The position numbers and the translations under genes were made by a program. Below are positions 6,690 to 13,571 of a DNA stretch of 20,779 nt, piece after piece. The notes below the pieces were generated by a model, which saw only the letters and a program-made list of their open reading frames with translations, ran no database searches and was not told the origin of the DNA. Within the stretch, counting starts at the first letter, position 1. Every line of letters starts with the position of its first letter. This DNA comes from an uncultured Fibrobacter sp. (GTDB lineage Bacteria; Fibrobacterota; Fibrobacteria; Fibrobacterales; Fibrobacteraceae). Location: assembly GCF_900316465.1 (NCBI RefSeq), contig NZ_ONDD01000038.1, forward strand, positions 1 through 20,779, given 5' to 3'.

Positions 6690-9488
6690 TTACTTCTTGT
6701 TCTTAGCGCGCTTGTAACCGCGTCTGTATGTTTCAGAGGTACGAGAGTAGTAAACCGTCTGAGCATAAGTACCGTTACCCGACTTAATGCAAGGACGATA
6801 TGCTTCCTGAATGAAGGTCACCTGGTAAATGTAGGGGCCCGTAGCAACGGCTCTACCATTCTGGGACACCGGATACATCTTGACAGAGATAAAGCCTGCA
6901 CCCGTTTCACCATAGTACTTCGAACCATCGTCGCAGCTACCCTGAGCGGCACCCAAAGCGGCATGGAACTGATCTTCGTTCATGCTCTTCTGGTACTGGC
7001 TCACAAAGTGACCCAAGTGGTCGAACACGCGAACGTTAATGCGGAACGGGCCCATCACCGGGTAAGACACGCTGAAGCAGCTTTCCGTGCCGTTTGCAGA
7101 ATAGCACATGGAGGTCGGGGATTCCTGGCCGCCCACATAAGCCTTAGTCACACCGTTCACAGAGCCATCGGCACTTGTCTGAGAGAACAGCTTCTTTTCG
7201 TCGCTCGTGAGGGCCAGCGGGTTGTTGTCCTTACCCACGCCACTCGGCACCGAGGTGAACAAGAGGTCGCCAGTGTAGTCCAGCGGCAGTTCGCCATCGT
7301 GGCTTTCGGCAATATTGGTAAGAATGTTTGCCTGGTTGGTAAAGTCGGGGCGAACGATTGCAGAATCCAACACGAACGGAGAGATAATGGTCGGAGCTCT
7401 GAATTCAGCATTCGGCCAATCTTCCGGAGTATCCGGATAACCCACCACGGACTTACCCGAAGAAGACGTGATCTTGAAGGTCATCTTCTTGTTCCAGGCA
7501 ATCAAGGAATTCCAGGTAGCCTCATCGACACCTTGAGCCGCATAGTCAGCCTTTTGGATTCCATATTCGTCACTATTCACAAATTCCTGGTCATAGGGAG
7601 AGTTAAACGCAATCTTGTCGCCACCCACAATAATCGGGTTCTCGGCCACATTGCCGTTTTCATCCATCAAGACACCTTCAAAGGTGTACTGCACGCCGGC
7701 AGAACCCATGCTTGCGCCTTCCTTGACGCTAGTGACATAATAGCCGTAAGTCTTGACAGTCTTAACGCCCGTTGCCGGATCCGTCTCTGTACGCATCACG
7801 ATAATTGCCGGTACAGTCGACCCAAATGTGGCAAGATTCTGAACGGTTTCAGGATTCAAGGTCGTATTCAAGAACATCGTCACAGTCTGGTTGCCGCTGG
7901 AGTCAAGCTTTGCAGACACGCTACCGATAGCGGGCTGACCATAGCGAGACGGGGCAAGTTCAGAAAGGGAGCTGCGGATACGCAGGTTAGAGCCATCAGA
8001 CTGACGGTCTGCATAGAAGAAGTGCAAGTGGTGCCAAGAATCGTTCAACCAGGAACCATCGGCATCAAGCTTAACGGCGCAAGAGTCGAGCAGCGGATCG
8101 CCTGCATGGCAGCCATGTCCCATCTGAGACAGGTAGTCCATATCGGCCGTACCGGCAGCAGCAAGGTGAGTACCACCCAAGTCAACCACCAACACGCCAT
8201 CCACGAAAATCCACATGTCATCGTCACCGGTGAACTTAAAGACTTCTTTCTTGCCCTTCTTGTACTTGAATGCGGCGTAACCCATCATGGTAAAGCCGTA
8301 ATTGCGCAAGTGGCGAAGACCCATGTTACCATTTTTTCCGGCGCCACTCAATGCGGCAGCAATTGCAGCATCTGGGTTCTTCGGGCCACCACTGGCAAGC
8401 CATGCATCGCAAAGAGCAGACGTTTCGCTACCCAAGTAATCGGTCTGGGAGCTTGCCCACTGGTAACTATAAGGCGGGCAGAAAATAGACAGCGACTGCG
8501 GGCCGAACTGATTTTCTTTCATGAACGGGAAAACAAGCGCATTATTATTCATGACGCGAAGCTGGTTGTCATCCAAGGAATCCAACGGGAAGTAGCCGCC
8601 GTTGTTCCAGTTCCTGTCAATTTCAAAGTAAGCAGGATCAGCAGCATCCTTATCCAAGGTCAAAATGGTATTCGTGCGCATATTCGTGCCAGGGACATCT
8701 AAATACCACTGTTCAAAATAACCATTATCGCAAGCAGGACGATTTTTCTCAATAATCGGTTCATACATGTCGAGGGCGCACTTGGTCGGGTCGTCAGCAC
8801 TGCAATTACCCGGATCAGGCGGGAAGACCAGCTTCTGTTTCACCATGCCCGGAGTCGTGTAAACGATCTGCGACCAAGAGTGCTGCTTACAAATTTTAGT
8901 ACAAGTCTTCTGGTCATCCTTCATTTTGGCGTTCCAAGTGCCCGACGCATCGGAACAAAGGTCTGCCACCAAGCCACGCATCACCTTAAGGCCAAGCGGG
9001 TTCAACTTTGCATCGTAAGCGCAATCCTTGAATTCACCGTACCAAGCGTAACCCGTCTGGTCAATCACGCTACGCACATAGTCAGGCGTCGTCGACTCGG
9101 CGCCCGAGGGAGTCTTGATATCGTGCGGATAACCATTCACACCAACCGCAATGCCGTATTCGGGAGTCTGGGTGTTACCGCAACCATAAAGAGGATAATT
9201 AGAGCGACGAGTCGTCCATTCCGCATCAGCAGAATAAGTAATGTTCCATGTACTCGGGAACTTACCAATGCAATTATTACCGATACAATCGCCACCGTGA
9301 TTGATACTGTTATAAGCTTCTTCTTGGAAATTTTCAAAGTCGGGATGAACAACACTAAAGTCTCGGATAATAATATCCAATTCGCGCTGATTTTCAGGAT
9401 CAACCGGAACTGCCTGCGAAGTCACAACTCCAACAAGTCCAAACAACGCCGCACTAAGTGCAATACGCTTAACAGAATTCAATTTCAT
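6690..9488 (-). CDS. Secreted fibro-slime domain surface protein
   Basis: The 932-aa product has a signal peptide (residues 1-~26, hydrophobic ALSAALFGLVGVVTSQA). The fibro-slime core is at about 395-510: NYGFTMMGYAAFKYKKGKKE, FTGDDDMWIFVDGVLVVDLGGTH, then SWHHLHFFYADRQSDGSNLRI. This PA14-like beta-sandwich signature is characteristic of Fibrobacter outer-surface proteins implicated in adhesion to cellulose. Many cysteines in the N-terminal third (for example DCIGNNCIG) suggest disulphides after export. The region ~815-895 (INVRVFDHLGHFVSQ ... NGRAVATGPYIYQVTF) resembles a FlgD-like/T9SS-type C-terminal beta domain, followed by a basic tail (YRRGYKRAKNKK). ATG 9488 is preceded by AAGGTGA. It appears to be transcribed alone. 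Ligand and exact role are inferred. Confidence 0.9.
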   Translation of the reverse strand: MKLNSVKRIALSAALFGLVGVVTSQAVPVDPENQRELDIIIRDFSVVHPDFENFQEEAYNSINHGGDCIGNNCIGKFPSTWNITYSADAEWTTRRSNYPLYGCGNTQTPEYGIAVGVNGYPHDIKTPSGAESTTPDYVRSVIDQTGYAWYGEFKDCAYDAKLNPLGLKVMRGLVADLCSDASGTWNAKMKDDQKTCTKICKQHSWSQIVYTTPGMVKQKLVFPPDPGNCSADDPTKCALDMYEPIIEKNRPACDNGYFEQWYLDVPGTNMRTNTILTLDKDAADPAYFEIDRNWNNGGYFPLDSLDDNQLRVMNNNALVFPFMKENQFGPQSLSIFCPPYSYQWASSQTDYLGSETSALCDAWLASGGPKNPDAAIAAALSGAGKNGNMGLRHLRNYGFTMMGYAAFKYKKGKKEVFKFTGDDDMWIFVDGVLVVDLGGTHLAAAGTADMDYLSQMGHGCHAGDPLLDSCAVKLDADGSWLNDSWHHLHFFYADRQSDGSNLRIRSSLSELAPSRYGQPAIGSVSAKLDSSGNQTVTMFLNTTLNPETVQNLATFGSTVPAIIVMRTETDPATGVKTVKTYGYYVTSVKEGASMGSAGVQYTFEGVLMDENGNVAENPIIVGGDKIAFNSPYDQEFVNSDEYGIQKADYAAQGVDEATWNSLIAWNKKMTFKITSSSGKSVVGYPDTPEDWPNAEFRAPTIISPFVLDSAIVRPDFTNQANILTNIAESHDGELPLDYTGDLLFTSVPSGVGKDNNPLALTSDEKKLFSQTSADGSVNGVTKAYVGGQESPTSMCYSANGTESCFSVSYPVMGPFRINVRVFDHLGHFVSQYQKSMNEDQFHAALGAAQGSCDDGSKYYGETGAGFISVKMYPVSQNGRAVATGPYIYQVTFIQEAYRPCIKSGNGTYAQTVYYSRTSETYRRGYKRAKNKK

Positions 9489-9538
9489 AATAATCCAATC
9501 ACCTTACCCATAATTATAGGTTTAGAATATTCCATCTT

Positions 9539-9545
9539 AAATATA
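9539..9545 (-). promoter_or_regulatory. Promoter-like -10 box of the fibro-slime gene
   Basis: TATATTT on the minus strand, about 50 nt upstream of the ATG, repeats the box found before four other units. A poor TTAATA lies 18 nt further upstream. A second candidate, TATAAT (minus strand, 9513-9518), would give a much shorter leader. Confidence 0.45.
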
Positions 9546-9687
9546 CACCTTTTTTTTGCATTTTATTAACTTTTTATTGTGAAAATTCGTTTAAATAAGC
9601 CAATTGCGGAAAGTTCGTGCCCGAAAACACTTATTTTTAACTTGCGACTGGAACAGTCCCCTACATTTTTCTAAATAATGGCCCATA
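9546..9687. other. AT-rich intergenic region between divergent genes
   Basis: The stretch is AT-rich. It contains a weak inverted repeat (AAATAAG at 9593-9599, CTTATTT at 9630-9636) and a short palindrome GACTG-GAA-CAGTC (9646-9658) about 30 nt before ATG 9688. The palindrome could be an operator for the membrane protein/topB unit, but that is speculation. No RNA gene is recognised. Confidence 0.35.
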
Positions 9688-10311
9688 ATGACGTTTTCTA
9701 CCCTATTTACCATCGTAATGGCACTCATTTTCGTGCGTATTTTTTGGCTAAAAATCAAAGACGTGAGCATGAAAAGTGAATCTTTCAAGCGACTTCCGGC
9801 CAAAGACCAGCTTTCGGTCTTGAAAGAATGCCTTTTGAACAACCCTACCGAAACAAACCTGAAAAATCTGAAGGAATTTTCTGAGAAACAGGGATTCGTT
9901 TTGGACATAGAATCCTACAGGCCGTTCATCAAAAAACAGCAGGAACTGACCCGCCGCAAAGACGCCCTTGCCGAAGACAACGAGCTCTTTACAGCCGAAG
10001 CGGAATGGGTCGACAGGATTTTGCCCCTGGAATTTGAGGAAGCTAAACTAGCCAAGCAGGAAAACCGATTCGAGGACTACATCCTGCATTCGCTCGAAGG
10101 CGTAGCGAGGCTTTACTCGGATCAGGCCATTTTAAACGAACTGGAAGCCCTAGTTCAAGACTACCCCAAGGCAAAGAAACTTGCCCAAGGGTACCGCGAC
10201 CTTATGGACTTGCGCGACCAAAGCGGAGCCGACGACGAGTCGCTCAAAAAATTGCGTGCCGCCAAGGAATCTTGGGAAAAAGAACTTTTGCAAGTGGATA
10301 TTGAACAGTGA
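9688..10311 (+). CDS. Small membrane-anchored helical protein of unknown function
   Basis: The family is not recognised. The 207-aa product starts with one hydrophobic helix (residues ~3-22, FSTLFTIVMALIFVRIFWL) followed by basic residues, so the rest probably faces the cytosol. It is almost entirely helical and charged, with coiled-coil-like stretches (EFSEKQGFVLDIESY, KKQQELTRRKDALAEDNE, DDESLKKLRAAKESWEKEL). No catalytic motif is visible. No Shine-Dalgarno sequence precedes ATG 9688. Its TGA overlaps the GTG start of topB by 4 nt (GTGA), so the two are translationally coupled and may share a role, though nothing else links this protein to DNA topology. Confidence 0.8.
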   Translation: MTFSTLFTIVMALIFVRIFWLKIKDVSMKSESFKRLPAKDQLSVLKECLLNNPTETNLKNLKEFSEKQGFVLDIESYRPFIKKQQELTRRKDALAEDNELFTAEAEWVDRILPLEFEEAKLAKQENRFEDYILHSLEGVARLYSDQAILNELEALVQDYPKAKKLAQGYRDLMDLRDQSGADDESLKKLRAAKESWEKELLQVDIEQ

Positions 10312-13085
10312 TTCTGCTTGTCGCCGAAAAACCCTCTGTCGCAAACCAACACTACCGCCCTATGCTGGAGCGGTTGGAAGGGGAAAAATTTACCCAGGGC
10401 GACGGATGCTTAATCGGCAAGAACCACTGCATTACCTGGTGCGTGGGTCACTTGATTACGCTCGCCCCGCTTGACGCTTACCCCGGATTCGAAGGCGGCT
10501 GGCGACTTTCGAATCTGCCCTTGCTCCCGGAAAAATTCAAGCTCATGGAAATCGAGAGCACCAAAAAGCAGCTGAATGTGGTGCGCCAGATGATGGAGCA
10601 AGCCGACGTGCTTGTGAACGGAGCGGATGCCGGCCGCGAAGGTAACTTGATTTTTGACCTGGTGCTCGATTACACCCCCTCTTTTAAGCAAAAGACCATC
10701 AAGCGCCTGTGGGTGAACAGCTATGTGGCCAAAGACCTGGACAAAGCCTGGAAAAACCTGGAAGATGCCACCCAACGCGTGAATTTGAGCTATGCAGCCC
10801 GTTTAAGGCAGCGAGCCGACTGGATGGTGGGTCTGAACGCGACACGCGCCTATACGCTTACTGCAGGGCGCGGCAAGATGATTTCGGTGGGCCGAGTGCA
10901 GACGCCTACACTCAACTTGATTGTGGAACGCGATACCATCGTGGAGCAATTCAAGGAATTGTTCTACTACAGCGTCGTTGGAACTTGGAAAGGGTACCAA
11001 GCCCAATTTGTCAAGAAAGAAGAAGACGCCAAGGGCGAAGCGAACCTTAAAGTTGCTGTTTTCGAGAAAGAAACGGAAGCGAATGCGGTGGTGGCGCGTT
11101 GTGCCCCTCCTGCCGAAGCGACTATAGCTAAAATCGATAACCAGCAGAAAAAGCAATTTCCGCAAAAGCCATTCGACTTGACCGAATTGCAGAAAGAGGG
11201 CAACAAGCGTTTTAAATACAGCGCCCAGCAAGTTCTAGATTGCGCCCAGAATCTGTACGAAAAAAAACTGCTCACCTACCCGCGTACCGATTCGCAATAC
11301 CTGCCCGACACCATGCAGCAGGAGGCCTACGCCCTGGCACAAAGGCTAGCTACCCCCGAGCAGAAAAAAATCATGCGCGGTGCTGGGGAAAATTTCGTCT
11401 TTATCAATTCAAGCAAGGTGACCGACCACTTTGCCATTATCCCCACCGGCGAAACCCCGAACGATTTGCCCGAAATGGAGCAGAAGATTTACGACCTCGC
11501 CAAGGAACGCTTTGTGCAGGCGTGGCTGAAGCCGTACGTGTGGGACGAAATGGAAATCGTGCTGGAGACGGGAGAAAAGAAAGATTTGTTCCGTCTGAAG
11601 CTCAAGCGCAACGAAGATCTCGGTTTCCGCGCACTCGTCAAAGAGACAAAAGACGACAAGAAAAAAGCGAAAGGCAAGAAAGGTGATGTCGAATCCAAGG
11701 ACGCCGAGGGTAAAGGCGACAGCGACGACATCACGAATTTGGTTGAAGTTTTTCCTGAATGGAATGTCGGCGACAAAGCGCCTTTTGACAGCGTAGAATT
11801 ACAAAAGAAAAAGAAGAGCAAGCCTAAATACTATACCGAGGCAACGCTCCTTGCCGCCATGAAGACGGCCGGCAAGCAAATCGAAAATGAAGAACTGGCC
11901 GAAGCCATGAAGGACCGAGGCTTGGGTACGCCGGCAACGCAAGCAGGCATTATCGAGACGCTCAAGAGACGCGGGTTCATAGAAGCGCAAAAGAATTACC
12001 TGGTAAGCACCGCCCGCGGGCGCGAAGTGATCGCCTTGATGGATGAAAAAGTCAAGTCGCCCGAAATGACCGGCGAATGGGAATACAAACTTTCTCAGGT
12101 CGAAAAAGGAACGCTTGCGCCTGCAGAATTCCGCGACGGAATCGTTGAATACGTGAAGCAGCTATTCGCAGACTTACATGCGCGATACGGCTGCCAGTTC
12201 GAGCGCGAAACCGTGACCGAAAGCATTCCATGCCCCAAATGCGGGAGCGCGCTCGAAGTAGCCCCCTGGGGCTACGTGTGCCCCAAGACCGAATGCGGAT
12301 TCAAAATCGGGCACACCCTGGCAGGCAAGATGCTTTCTCATTCCGAAATGAAGACGCTCCTTGCCGAAGGTCATGTGGGCCCCATAGCCGGATTCAAGAG
12401 CAAGAAAGGTACCGAATTTTCAGCGAAACTTTCGGTCGACAAAGATTTCAACATTCAGTTTGAATTTGAAAGCGACGGCAAATTCCACGGACAGAAAACG
12501 GAATACAAGTGTCCGCTTTGCGGCGCCCCCCTCGAAGAAAACAAGAACGCCTTATTCTGCACCAATGCAACCGATGGCGTCGATTGCAAATTCACGCTAT
12601 TCAAGACCGTTGCGGGCCACACGCTTACCGCCACCGAAATAGGCGAACTCTTTACCAACGGCGAGACGCCGCTAATTCAAGATTTCAAGAGCAAGAAAGG
12701 CTCCGATTTTGCAGCCCGCCTCAAATGGGGCGAAGGCGCCGACAAGGGTCGCACCGTCTTTGAATTCATGCGCAGAAACCTCCCCTGCCCCGTTTGCGGC
12801 GACCAATTGCGTTTCCGCAGCGGTACATCGGGCCAAGGCACAAACGAGGCTACACACGCCGCTTACGTGTGCATGAACCCGCAATGCGGCTTTGGCATTC
12901 CGCAAGTGTTTTATCAGCGTAAATTTACCGACGACGAAGTCGAAGGATTGCTTAAGAACAAATTCACGCCGGTTCTTGAGCCGTTCAAGAAGAACGACAC
13001 AACCTTCCGCGCGGCACTCGAAATCCGCGACGGCGGCAAACTCGCCTTCAACAAATTAACCGTCGAAGTTATCTCTCAAAAATAG
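10308..13085 (+). CDS. topB: DNA topoisomerase III (type IA) with three C-terminal zinc-ribbon modules
   Basis: This type IA enzyme cuts one DNA strand through a 5'-phosphotyrosine link and decatenates or relaxes DNA. The Toprim domain is at the start (LLVAEKPS with Glu7, then NGADAGREGNLIF with Asp107 and Glu111). The active-site tyrosine is Tyr324 in LLTYPRTDSQYL. RDRGLGTPATQAGIIETLKRRGF belongs to the conserved core, split here by positions 536-559. A charged low-complexity insert (~446-476) interrupts the core. Three four-Cys ribbons follow (Cys642/645/658/663, 735/738/751/760, 827/830/855/860), each trailed by a Toprim-associated C-terminal repeat of the GFKSKKGTEFSAKL type. The start is GTG, overlapping the upstream stop (GTGA). 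925 aa is long for TopB because of the tail. Confidence 0.95.
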   Translation: MILLVAEKPSVANQHYRPMLERLEGEKFTQGDGCLIGKNHCITWCVGHLITLAPLDAYPGFEGGWRLSNLPLLPEKFKLMEIESTKKQLNVVRQMMEQADVLVNGADAGREGNLIFDLVLDYTPSFKQKTIKRLWVNSYVAKDLDKAWKNLEDATQRVNLSYAARLRQRADWMVGLNATRAYTLTAGRGKMISVGRVQTPTLNLIVERDTIVEQFKELFYYSVVGTWKGYQAQFVKKEEDAKGEANLKVAVFEKETEANAVVARCAPPAEATIAKIDNQQKKQFPQKPFDLTELQKEGNKRFKYSAQQVLDCAQNLYEKKLLTYPRTDSQYLPDTMQQEAYALAQRLATPEQKKIMRGAGENFVFINSSKVTDHFAIIPTGETPNDLPEMEQKIYDLAKERFVQAWLKPYVWDEMEIVLETGEKKDLFRLKLKRNEDLGFRALVKETKDDKKKAKGKKGDVESKDAEGKGDSDDITNLVEVFPEWNVGDKAPFDSVELQKKKKSKPKYYTEATLLAAMKTAGKQIENEELAEAMKDRGLGTPATQAGIIETLKRRGFIEAQKNYLVSTARGREVIALMDEKVKSPEMTGEWEYKLSQVEKGTLAPAEFRDGIVEYVKQLFADLHARYGCQFERETVTESIPCPKCGSALEVAPWGYVCPKTECGFKIGHTLAGKMLSHSEMKTLLAEGHVGPIAGFKSKKGTEFSAKLSVDKDFNIQFEFESDGKFHGQKTEYKCPLCGAPLEENKNALFCTNATDGVDCKFTLFKTVAGHTLTATEIGELFTNGETPLIQDFKSKKGSDFAARLKWGEGADKGRTVFEFMRRNLPCPVCGDQLRFRSGTSGQGTNEATHAAYVCMNPQCGFGIPQVFYQRKFTDDEVEGLLKNKFTPVLEPFKKNDTTFRAALEIRDGGKLAFNKLTVEVISQK

Positions 13086-13313
13086 ACCGAGCCGCGGCAA
13101 TGCTTGCATTGCCATTTCCGAGCCGCTATAAAAAGACTTGTTCGCAAGCCGTCCCTTTTTAGATTCTCGAAAAAGACTAACTCGTAAGGCGAGAGTCGCG
13201 GACAAGCCAAAGGCTTGTACATGGCCAAGCCGAAGAGTTAGCTTGGAAAGACATGTTCGCAGGCCGAGCGTCGCGGGCAAACTTGTTTGCACATGACCGA
13301 GGCCCAGAACATG
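13086..13313. repeat. Tandem structured intergenic repeats (two full units, plus partial ones)
   Basis: Two full units (13173-13244 and 13247-13317) share the frame GAG-N-GTCGCGG, then a hairpin, then ACATG-N-CC. Each is closed by an outer stem with one bulged A. The outer arms differ but pair perfectly: CTAACTC/GAGTTAG in the first, CATGTTC/GAACATG in the second. The central hairpins also differ: ACAAGCC-AAA-GGCTTGT (13202-13218) and GCAAAC-TT-GTTTGC (13277-13290). A partial unit sits at 13088-13126 with the hairpin GGCAATG-CTTG-CATTGCC (13096-13113). A further left-arm fragment (AAAAGACTTGTTCGC) is at 13131-13145. The compensatory changes argue for a structured RNA or DNA element. Confidence 0.65.
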
Positions 13314-13348
13314 CTTTCTTTATGCGCCATCGAGGCGCATAAAGAAAG
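13314..13348. other. Perfect 15-bp stem-loop
   Basis: CTTTCTTTATGCGCC (13314-13328) and GGCGCATAAAGAAAG (13334-13348) are perfect complements around the loop ATCGA. It abuts the repeat units on one side and the minus-strand terminator on the other, sharing bases with both, so the pairings compete. It may act as a second terminator or as an RNA-stabilising hairpin. Confidence 0.6.
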
Positions 13349-13375
13349 AAAGGGCTCCCTTGCGGGAACCCTTTC
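13341..13375 (-). terminator. Minus-strand intrinsic terminator
   Basis: Read on the minus strand, GAAAGGGTTCCC (13375-13364) pairs with GGGAGCCCTTTC (13359-13348) with one mismatch. The loop is GCAA, a stable GNRA tetraloop, and TTTCTTT follows. It would end the transcript of the 432-aa protein gene, the candidate small RNA, or both. Confidence 0.65.
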
Positions 13376-13476
13376 CTAAGAAGGAGAAAATATGAATCGG
13401 TATGTGGAACCTTGAACCTATCAGGAGGGGAGCAATGATAGTGTCGTTTGAGGATTTACCCTTCTACCGTTCACGA
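13341..13476 (-). ncRNA. Candidate small regulatory RNA with anti-Shine-Dalgarno segments
   Basis: No known RNA family is recognised. On the minus strand a TATATTT box (13487-13481) sits ~7 nt before a possible start near 13475, and the terminator at 13375-13341 ends a ~130-nt product. The 5' end (GAAUCGUGAAC) pairs imperfectly with 13410-13394 (GUUCCAC, then CGAUUC) to form a closing stem. Inside, CUAUCA/UGAUAG closes a 12-nt C-rich loop (UUGCUCCCCUCC) that exposes CCUCC. Between the closing stem and the terminator lies unpaired CAUAUUUUCUCCUUCUUA, the complement of a strong ribosome site plus AUG. Both segments look like seeds for pairing with mRNA starts. The alternative is a 3' UTR of the upstream minus-strand gene. 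Confidence 0.4.
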
Positions 13477-13480
13477 TTCC

Positions 13481-13509
13481 AAATATACCCATTTATTTGC
13501 CCGTGAGAA
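13481..13509 (-). promoter_or_regulatory. Promoter-like boxes before the candidate small RNA
   Basis: TATATTT (minus strand, 13487-13481) is preceded by TTCTCA (13509-13504), a 4-of-6 match to TTGACA, with a 16-nt spacer. The -10 box is identical to the one found before yajC, mutL, the fibro-slime gene and the 432-aa gene. Confidence 0.4.
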
Positions 13510-13571
13510 CTACCAAATTACTTATTTTCTAAATCCGTTTCGATTACATTTCGGATTAAGTAAATTGGCGT

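Noticed and set aside
6963..8702. A 579-codon open frame on the plus strand, antisense to the fibro-slime gene
   Set aside because: It is the complement of a strongly supported coding gene. Its translation is rich in His, Arg and Val without any family motif, as expected for a shadow frame.
9646..9658. LexA/SOS box before the topB unit (GACTGGAACAGTC)
   Set aside because: The palindrome matches neither the CTGT-N8-ACAG nor the CGAAC-N4-GTTC type, so SOS control is not supported.
13086..13317. CRISPR array
   Set aside because: The units are related but not identical, they are structured throughout, there are only two or three, and no cas genes are nearby.
13380..13480. tRNA, SRP RNA, tmRNA, RNase P or 6S RNA in the non-coding region
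   Set aside because: GGTTCAAGGTTCC on the minus strand recalls a T-arm, but no acceptor or anticodon stem fits. None of the conserved signatures of the other RNAs that I know is present.
13392..13506. Two tiny plus-strand ORFs (MNRYVEP at 13392-13415; 23 codons at 13435-13506) with excellent Shine-Dalgarno sequences
   Set aside because: They are very short, have no recognisable content, and are better explained as the complement of C-rich segments of the minus-strand candidate RNA. A leader peptide cannot be fully excluded.
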